Source: CAWHOW01 sp050013795 (lineage in GTDB: Bacteria > Bacteroidota > Bacteroidia > Bacteroidales > CG2-30-32-10). Taken from it: 12,432 nucleotides of DNA. Made by a program: the position numbers and the translations under genes. The notes under the pieces were generated by a model that saw nothing but the letters and a program-made list of their open reading frames with translations, was not told the DNA's origin and did no database searches. Location of the stretch: NCBI GenBank assembly GCA_050013795.1, contig JBEKEO010000077.1, positions 1 through 12,432 on the forward strand. The letters are read 5' to 3'. Shown here in pieces: positions 7,441 to 12,432 of this stretch (its first letter is position 1; each line of letters begins with the position of its first letter).

Positions 7441-7507
7441 TTAATTAATATTTAACTTAAAAATAACGCTCACTTAACCTCTTTCTTGCCCTATTTATGG
7501 ACTTTTG
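7441..7507 (+). promoter_or_regulatory. Promoter with four 11-bp-phased repeats, gene 7522
   Basis: Half-sites TTAAT (7441), TTAAC (7452), ATAAC (7463) and TTAAC (7474) recur at exactly 11 bp. A near-consensus -7 box GACTTTTG lies at 7500-7507, one base from the TACTTTTG of both transporter genes and 14 bases short of the ATG at 7522. Distances from the repeats to the box are 59, 48, 37 and 26 bp, the same register as at the PiT and small-RNA promoters. No -33 TTTG is present. The region is AT-rich, so single half-sites mean little; the phasing is the evidence. Confidence 0.5.
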
Positions 7508-7521
7508 TATAAAAAAGATAT

Positions 7522-8061
7522 ATGAAAGAACTTATATTAACTGATAGCTACATCCACGTAAACGTCTTAAGAAAAGAAAACTCAACAGAGATAAACTTCT
7601 CGACCGGAGAGGATTATATTGGAGAATTATTTTTCCTAAAAACTGATAAGTCCTATGCAGGATTGATCATAGGCAATGAAGTATGGGTGATTGAACGCAA
7701 AGGCAAAGAAGTGGAGGTGTCGAATATATCGGTTCGGAATTTTGAAACAAAAAACCCATACATGGTAACAGATACGCATATCAGTTATTCCAATGCTATA
7801 TCAATTGTGAAAAAGAATTTGAATGTGGTTTTTTATAAAGACTGCCTTCAGAAAAACACATGGTTATGGTCAGATATCAATACCAATGAACCTGTTGTAG
7901 AATTTGTGATGAAGCAGGGGTCACTTAACAGGGGTAAATCAATTGTAAACAACCAATATTTGCAAATACCCGAAACAATGATATTATGCGCTCTTGGCTG
8001 GTATTTTATCCAATTGCAAAATGAACATTCAATGGGAAAATTGAATTACTGGGAAAATTAA
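7522..8061 (+). CDS. Hypothetical protein, 179 residues
   Basis: I do not recognise this protein. It has 179 residues, starts at ATG 7522 just after a -7 box, and has no signal peptide. The first 120 residues alternate short hydrophobic and charged stretches (for example GELFFLKTD, AGLIIGNEVWVIERKGKEVEV, NVVFYKD) in a way that suggests a beta-rich fold. The C-terminus has one hydrophobic stretch (TMILCALGWYFIQLQ, about 152-166) that may be a buried helix or a membrane-associating segment. A membrane-anchored or Tubby-like barrel is only a guess. It is the sole confident plus-strand gene in the window and ends 20 bp from the converging polyphosphate operon. Its upstream repeats match those of the phosphate transporters, which suggests co-regulation with phosphate uptake; its job is unknown. 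Confidence 0.75.
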   Translation: MKELILTDSYIHVNVLRKENSTEINFSTGEDYIGELFFLKTDKSYAGLIIGNEVWVIERKGKEVEVSNISVRNFETKNPYMVTDTHISYSNAISIVKKNLNVVFYKDCLQKNTWLWSDINTNEPVVEFVMKQGSLNRGKSIVNNQYLQIPETMILCALGWYFIQLQNEHSMGKLNYWEN

Positions 8062-8081
8062 AATACCTCAAAAACAATATT

Positions 8082-8453
8082 TCAGGCAATTTTGCAAGGT
8101 ATCACTGCATCCTCATCAAACGAATAAACAGCGCACATTCTGTGGTAGCCGTCAGCAATTACAACTTTGCCAATTGCAGTATCTCTTACAAGAAGAAGAG
8201 GTGAAAGAGCCACTCCATGTTTGATTTTTTTCCTGTCTTTATCCACATGCGAATTGCTGACACCAAGAAGAGATAAACCTGAAGCCCTGAATATATCCTT
8301 TGCTTTAAACGACGACATAGCCGCAGCTTTTAATTTTTTTACCAGTTCAATGGATGCCGGCCCGTTAAAGATCAGGTTTAAATATGAATATGCTGCAGGA
8401 TAATCATGGGTTTGCGGCTTTTTTAACCACTTAACTTTTACTTTGTTTTTCAT
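8082..8453 (-). CDS. Small protein with ParB/sulfiredoxin-like fold
   Basis: A protein of 123 residues resembling single-domain members of the ParB N-terminal (ParB/Srx) superfamily. The supporting stretch is SPLLLVRD (84-91) followed by GKVVIADGYHRMCAVY (95-110) and DEDAVIPCKI. It corresponds to the ParB pattern of a beta strand with P-[IL]-x-V and then a GHRR-like loop, here DGYHR. It lacks the helix-turn-helix and dimerisation regions of a chromosomal ParB, so it is not a conventional partition protein. The central part (FKAKDIFRASGLSLLGV, 49-65) is also well structured. It is last in the row after ppx with a 41-bp gap and no promoter in between, so it is probably co-transcribed with a ParA-type ATPase three genes upstream. 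Whether it partners that ATPase is inference; such single-domain proteins have no established function that I know of. Confidence 0.75.
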   Translation of the reverse strand: MKNKVKVKWLKKPQTHDYPAAYSYLNLIFNGPASIELVKKLKAAAMSSFKAKDIFRASGLSLLGVSNSHVDKDRKKIKHGVALSPLLLVRDTAIGKVVIADGYHRMCAVYSFDEDAVIPCKIA

Positions 8454-8494
8454 AATTTTTTGAATTGGAATTTGTTTAATATACTATCTGGTTT

Positions 8495-9436
8495 TCAATT
8501 TAATTTATTTGTTGATGCACCAACTAATTGCCCGTACAAACTTCTTATTAACCCGTCAACTAAGCCAAATTTAGGAACATATATATCGTTAATATTAGCC
8601 CATCGCATCACGCTGCTGTATATTTGCAATGCAGGTATCATAACATCCGCCCTGTCTTCGCGCAAACTATATTTTATCATCCTTTCTTCTACAGTCATTT
8701 TGACAAGGGTATCATAATAATCTTTTAATATTTCGCTTGTTAGCGGTTTTCCTTCTTTGAGTTTCGACAAGTTGGAAATTTTATTGATATTACCGCCTGA
8801 ACCTATTCCCACAAGGTTTTTGTAATTGCCGGTTGTTTTCTTTACAAACTCTTTCAAACGCTGCCATTCTTTATCATCCACTTTATTCTTCAGCATCCTC
8901 ACAGTCCCCACATCAAAAGATTCTTCAAACAATGGTTCGTTATTATCAAACAGCGTAAGTTCTGTGCTCCCGCCACCCACATCAATATAAAGATAAGAAT
9001 GTTCTTTATCAAGATATTTTTCTATATGATTTTCAAAAATTGACGCAGCTTCTTCTTTGCCGCTGATAACTTTTATATCTATGCCTGTTGATTGCTTTAC
9101 TCTTTTAATGATCTCTGCAGAATTCTTCGCATCCCTCATGGCTGAAGTGGCGCAGGCTACAAAGTGCTGTACGTTATGAACTTTCATCAGGTATTTATAG
9201 CAGTGCATAGCTTCGATTATATCTTTTTCTTTCTTTGGTGAGATAAAACCGTTTTCGAATACATCAAATCCAAGTCTTAACGGCACTCTCACAAAATTCA
9301 ATTTTATAAATTCTGCATTTCCATTACTGCCGTTTACATTCTTCTTAGTTTCCAGCACATAGCATATCATTATTCGGGCAGCATTGCTTCCAATATCAAT
9401 TGCAGCTAATCGCAGATTTGGTGAGTCGCTAAACAT
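8495..9436 (-). CDS. ppx: Exopolyphosphatase of the Ppx/GppA family
   Basis: Cytosolic phosphatase of the Ppx/GppA family (ASKHA fold) that releases phosphate from polyphosphate ends; some relatives hydrolyse pppGpp instead. The 313 residues correspond to the short, two-domain form without the C-terminal HD-like region of E. coli Ppx. Motifs in order: AAIDIGSNAARIMI at 11-24 (phosphate-binding loop 1), CATSAMRDAKN at 95-105, SGKEEA at 125-130 with the likely catalytic Glu, YIDVGGGSTEL at 150-160 (loop 2), VGIGSGGNINKIS at 209-221, and REDRADVMIPAL at 259-270. It lies 57 bp after ppk1, and no promoter consensus is seen in the gap, so the two form a synthesis and degradation pair. Linkage to ppk1 favours polyphosphate over pppGpp as substrate. 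Confidence 0.92.
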   Translation of the reverse strand: MFSDSPNLRLAAIDIGSNAARIMICYVLETKKNVNGSNGNAEFIKLNFVRVPLRLGFDVFENGFISPKKEKDIIEAMHCYKYLMKVHNVQHFVACATSAMRDAKNSAEIIKRVKQSTGIDIKVISGKEEAASIFENHIEKYLDKEHSYLYIDVGGGSTELTLFDNNEPLFEESFDVGTVRMLKNKVDDKEWQRLKEFVKKTTGNYKNLVGIGSGGNINKISNLSKLKEGKPLTSEILKDYYDTLVKMTVEERMIKYSLREDRADVMIPALQIYSSVMRWANINDIYVPKFGLVDGLIRSLYGQLVGASTNKLN

Positions 9437-9493
9437 AGTCAGTTTATTGTAAGAATAAGTATTAAATAATTACCAGTTTTATACTTAAAAAAT

Positions 9494-11560
9494 TTAAGCA
9501 TACTTTTTATTAGAAAGATATTTCATAACCTCTACCTGTGAACGCATACTTTTTTCACCAGCATTCTGCCTGTATTGGTTGCTTAATTGATCATCCAATA
9601 CACGGGCTTTTACATTGTCCTTCCATTGCAGGTTAAGTATATCCTTCAGTTCCTTCTTTAATTTAACATTAGTTATAGGGCAGGTTGCTTCCAACCTGTG
9701 ATCTAAGTTCCGTACCATCCAGTCAGCCGAGGAAATAAATATTTTTTCCTTGCCTCCATGATAAAACACGAACACGCGTGCATGTTCAAGGTATTCATCC
9801 ACTATACTAATAGCTTGTATATGATGTTTTAGTTTTGGCAAATCAGTAAGCATGCAAAATATGCTTCGAATTATGAGCTTTATTTTCACTCCATGTTTTG
9901 CTGCTTCGAACAATTTCTCTATTAATACTTCGTCCGAAAGTGAATTCATTTTTAATACCATTTCTGCTTGCTTTCCCTTTTTTGCCTGCCTTATCTCAAA
10001 ATCAATAAGTTCAACCATTTCGCGACGCAGGTTTTGGGGACAAAGTATTAATTTGCTGCACTTATCAATTATACTTGCATTTTCCAATGGCTTCTCTAAA
10101 TATTGGAATATCCTTTCAATATCTGCCATAATAGTAACATTAGAAGTAAGCAAACAAAAATCGGTATATGTCTTGGCCGTTCGTTCATTTAAATTACCTG
10201 TGCTTACAAAACCATATTTTTTTCTTCTGCTTCCCACTTTTTTTACAATCATGCAAACTTTGGCATGCACTTTCATTTCATGAATTCCTATCAACACTTT
10301 TACGCCTTCTTCTTCAAGGATTGTTTTCCAGTACAGGTTGGCTTCTTCATCAAACCTTGCCCTTAATTCAAGCATCACGGTCACTTGCTTACCATTCCTT
10401 GCTGCATTGATCAGGGCATTCATTACTTTTGAATTTTGGGCGACACGATATGCCGCAATCTGGATACTCTTCACATCATCATCCATAGCAGCCTCCCTGA
10501 GTAAATCGATCAACGAATCAAACGAATGATAGGGAAAAGTTAACAGCACATCCTTTTTCAGAATTACGTCAGTCACTCTTGAAGTCTCACTGAAAGCTGC
10601 ATGAGTAAATATTTTGCGATGTGAAGTTTGTTTAGGAAAAACATTGGGAAATTCCATAAAATCCCTGAAGTTGTGAATGCGGCTGCCCGGAATCATATTG
10701 TCATTCAATGATAACTTTAGTCTCCGCATCAGATAGTTCAGCAATAAAGGGTCGATTTCTTTATCATAAACCATTCTTACAGTTTTCCCGCGTTTTCTTT
10801 TCTTTATTCCAGCTTCTATTTTTTGCATCAGATTTGTGCTCACATCATTATCCAGGTCAATTTCCGCATCGCGGGTCACTTTAAAAATCCATGCATTATA
10901 TTGGTCGAAATCCATGTGGGCAAATATATATTTCAGGTTGAAGCGGATAATATCTTCCAGCAAAATAATATGTGTTTGATTGGGCGGTGAAGGAAGCCTT
11001 ATAAAACGATTCATCACCCTGGTTGGCACTTCTATAATGGCGTATTTGCGTAAATAAGCATTGGCAGTTGTCGACAGTTGAACAGCTAAATAAATTGATT
11101 TATCCCGTAAGTTTGGAAATTCAGGAATGCTTTCAATCATCAGTGGAATTATGTTGCTGCGGACTTCGTTATCGAAATATTCCTGTACAAATTTCTTTTG
11201 TGATAAGGATAATTGCTTTTCTGTTTTAATAAATACATTATTGTGTCTCATTTCTATTATAATCTCTGCCCATATCCTGTTAAATTCCGCCTGCTGCATC
11301 AAAACAATATTATAAATATTTTCCATGATGCTTTTGGGATTTTTTTCCAGGTGCATCCTTAAATATGCCTTGCTCTCATACTCAATCATCCGTGTTAATG
11401 TAGCCACACGCACCCTGAAAAACTCATCCAGGTTGTTGGAAAAAATACCCAGGAAACGGATACGTTCTTTTAACGGAACGCTTTTATCAGATGCTTCCTG
11501 CAATACTCTTGCATTAAATGATAACCAGCTAATATCTCTTACTACAAACTTCTTTTTCAT
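9494..11560 (-). CDS. ppk1: Polyphosphate kinase PPK1
   Basis: PPK1 transfers the gamma-phosphate of ATP to a growing polyphosphate chain, and the reverse reaction makes ATP. I chose ATG 11560 (688 residues); a TTG at 11569 would add three residues but has nothing in its favour. The N-terminal domain starts with VRDISWLSFNARVLQEA and NNLDEFFRVRV (to about 52), characteristic of the family. The two phospholipase-D-like catalytic domains follow: YRVAQNSKV from 371, ELRARFDEEANL with Arg402, KVHAKVCMI with the autophosphorylated His at 432, STGNLNERTAKTYTD at 453-467, IIRSIFCM at 563-570, EHARV with a second conserved His at 593, and SSADWMVRNLDHRLE at 610-624. All known catalytic positions seem intact. 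It lies between the ParA-like gene (74 bp gap) and ppx (57 bp). Confidence 0.97.
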   Translation of the reverse strand: MKKKFVVRDISWLSFNARVLQEASDKSVPLKERIRFLGIFSNNLDEFFRVRVATLTRMIEYESKAYLRMHLEKNPKSIMENIYNIVLMQQAEFNRIWAEIIIEMRHNNVFIKTEKQLSLSQKKFVQEYFDNEVRSNIIPLMIESIPEFPNLRDKSIYLAVQLSTTANAYLRKYAIIEVPTRVMNRFIRLPSPPNQTHIILLEDIIRFNLKYIFAHMDFDQYNAWIFKVTRDAEIDLDNDVSTNLMQKIEAGIKKRKRGKTVRMVYDKEIDPLLLNYLMRRLKLSLNDNMIPGSRIHNFRDFMEFPNVFPKQTSHRKIFTHAAFSETSRVTDVILKKDVLLTFPYHSFDSLIDLLREAAMDDDVKSIQIAAYRVAQNSKVMNALINAARNGKQVTVMLELRARFDEEANLYWKTILEEEGVKVLIGIHEMKVHAKVCMIVKKVGSRRKKYGFVSTGNLNERTAKTYTDFCLLTSNVTIMADIERIFQYLEKPLENASIIDKCSKLILCPQNLRREMVELIDFEIRQAKKGKQAEMVLKMNSLSDEVLIEKLFEAAKHGVKIKLIIRSIFCMLTDLPKLKHHIQAISIVDEYLEHARVFVFYHGGKEKIFISSADWMVRNLDHRLEATCPITNVKLKKELKDILNLQWKDNVKARVLDDQLSNQYRQNAGEKSMRSQVEVMKYLSNKKYA

Positions 11561-11634
11561 AACAATCAATTGAGAAACTATCCCGGAATAAAATTAGAAA
11601 GATTAAATAAGACAGTCCAATACATAAATGAAAC

Positions 11635-12387
11635 CTAATTAACTTTCTGCAGATGTACCTTTATTTCCTTCCATAACAACTTATAAGCTAAGGTTGTTGA
11701 ATCATTAGGAAACTTAACGGTTACCGGGCTGCGGTATATTCCCATTTGCTCCACTACTGATCTATAAGGGATATATGCTTTACAGAAGCGGTCGGAAATC
11801 TTTTTAAAATACTCCATATGTTCAACATGGATTTTCTTCTTTATTTCAACCATAGATAAAAAGAAAACCAGTCTTTTAGTGCTTATCTTGTTTTTTTCAC
11901 AAAACATAGTCAGTTGCTCATAGGTACGGAACGACAAAGGTGTCGGAATGGTAGGCGCCAGTATCAGATCAGACAAATCCAAAATATTCTCTGATAATAA
12001 TGAAATCCCTAGCGGACAATCCAGTATAACATAATCATATTCTTTCTTTAATCCATCGAACAGCTTGGTGAAGCGTTTTTCAGATTTTTTAATATCATTA
12101 AAATATATGTCGATAAGCCGGAAAGAAAAATCTGATGGAATGACATCCAGGTAATCATTTTCAGTATTTTGAATAAAATCATGGATATCTTCCTTTCCTT
12201 TAATAACACTTTTCAACCAATGAGAAGCGGATGGCTTTACCGAAAAATAATAAGTGGCTGCCCCCTGCGGATCCATATCCCAAAGCAGTACTTTCTTTTT
12301 TTCAGAAGCAGCTAAAGCTGCTATATTGACCGATGTTGCCGTTTTACCAACACCACCTTTAATATTATAGAAACTTATTATTTTCAT
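11635..12387 (-). CDS. ParA/Soj-type ATPase at the head of the polyphosphate operon
   Basis: A P-loop ATPase of the ParA/MinD superfamily, 250 residues, similar in size to Soj and without an N-terminal DNA-binding domain. It shows the deviant Walker A KGGVGKT at 10-16, including the signature Lys10, Walker A' LLWDMDPQG at 34-42, and Walker B VILDCP at 120-125. Such ATPases dimerise on ATP, bind DNA non-specifically and form gradients that position cargo such as chromosomes, plasmids, carboxysomes or flagella. It is not followed by a typical parB but by ppk1 and ppx, so it is unlikely to be the chromosomal parA. Its cargo may be the polyphosphate granule or its synthase. ATG 12387 is 45 bp from the window edge. 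No clear promoter is visible there, and another gene could precede it outside the window. Family call firm; cargo inferred. Confidence 0.9.
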   Translation of the reverse strand: MKIISFYNIKGGVGKTATSVNIAALAASEKKKVLLWDMDPQGAATYYFSVKPSASHWLKSVIKGKEDIHDFIQNTENDYLDVIPSDFSFRLIDIYFNDIKKSEKRFTKLFDGLKKEYDYVILDCPLGISLLSENILDLSDLILAPTIPTPLSFRTYEQLTMFCEKNKISTKRLVFFLSMVEIKKKIHVEHMEYFKKISDRFCKAYIPYRSVVEQMGIYRSPVTVKFPNDSTTLAYKLLWKEIKVHLQKVN

Positions 12388-12432
12388 AACATTGGAGTTT
12401 AGTACATGGTTAATATGATTCTAATAAAAACT

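Noticed and set aside
9484..9498. CTTAAA-AAA-TTTAAG hairpin at the ppk1 stop codon as a terminator
   Set aside because: The stem is short and all A/T except one pair, with no T-run; it is too weak to separate ppx from ppk1.
9852..10283. Plus-strand ORF of 143 codons inside ppk1
   Set aside because: It is antisense to a region with intact PPK1 catalytic motifs; the composition is that of a shadow frame and there is no promoter.
11561..11569. TTG start extending ppk1 by three residues
   Set aside because: ATG at 11560 gives the normal PPK1 N-terminus; the TTG has no supporting signal.
12409..12413. TTAAC (minus strand) upstream of the ParA-like gene as a member of the phased-repeat regulon
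   Set aside because: Neighbouring 11-bp positions hold only TTAGA and CTAAA, and no TAnnTTTG box lies at the required distance; the window ends too soon to judge.

Overview
The window looks like chromosomal DNA of a Bacteroidota bacterium. The DNA is AT-rich, starts lack Shine-Dalgarno sequences, and promoters carry the Bacteroidota-type -7 box TAnnTTTG (seen, for example, at 2200-2207, 3746-3753, 5246-5253, 7150-7157 and 7264-7271). Protein families match that phylum. No tRNA, rRNA, IS element, CRISPR array or phage gene was seen. Most genes lie on the minus strand.

Layout, left to right. 1-2145 (-) is a class A penicillin-binding protein that runs off the left edge. 2314-5229 (-) holds two tandem paralogous PiT-family phosphate transporters. 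5230-5803 holds the promoter of the second transporter plus a 49-codon plus-strand ORF followed by a good intrinsic terminator. 5804-7108 (-) is a CNNM/CorC-type membrane protein with a CBS pair, probably involved in Mg2+ transport. 7109-7521 is an unusually busy intergenic region: the CNNM promoter, a promoter-terminator pair with no ORF between (candidate small RNA), and an upstream repeat array for 7522-8061 (+), a protein I do not recognise. 8082-12387 (-) is a probable four-gene operon read parA-like, ppk1, ppx, then a small ParB-fold protein.

The theme is phosphate: uptake (two PiT carriers), storage as polyphosphate (PPK1), mobilisation (PPX), a possible Mg2+ transporter (Mg2+ is the usual polyphosphate counter-ion), and a ParA ATPase in the polyphosphate operon that could position polyphosphate granules.

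The most striking non-coding signal is a shared promoter layout. Four transcription units (both PiT genes, the candidate small RNA and the 7522 gene) carry TTAAC/TTAAT-like direct repeats at 11-bp period. These repeats sit at the same distances (26, 37, 48 bp) upstream of the -7 box, with no obvious -33 element. This resembles a Pho box and predicts a local phosphate regulon that includes one unknown protein and one possible small RNA. The regulator itself is not in the window.
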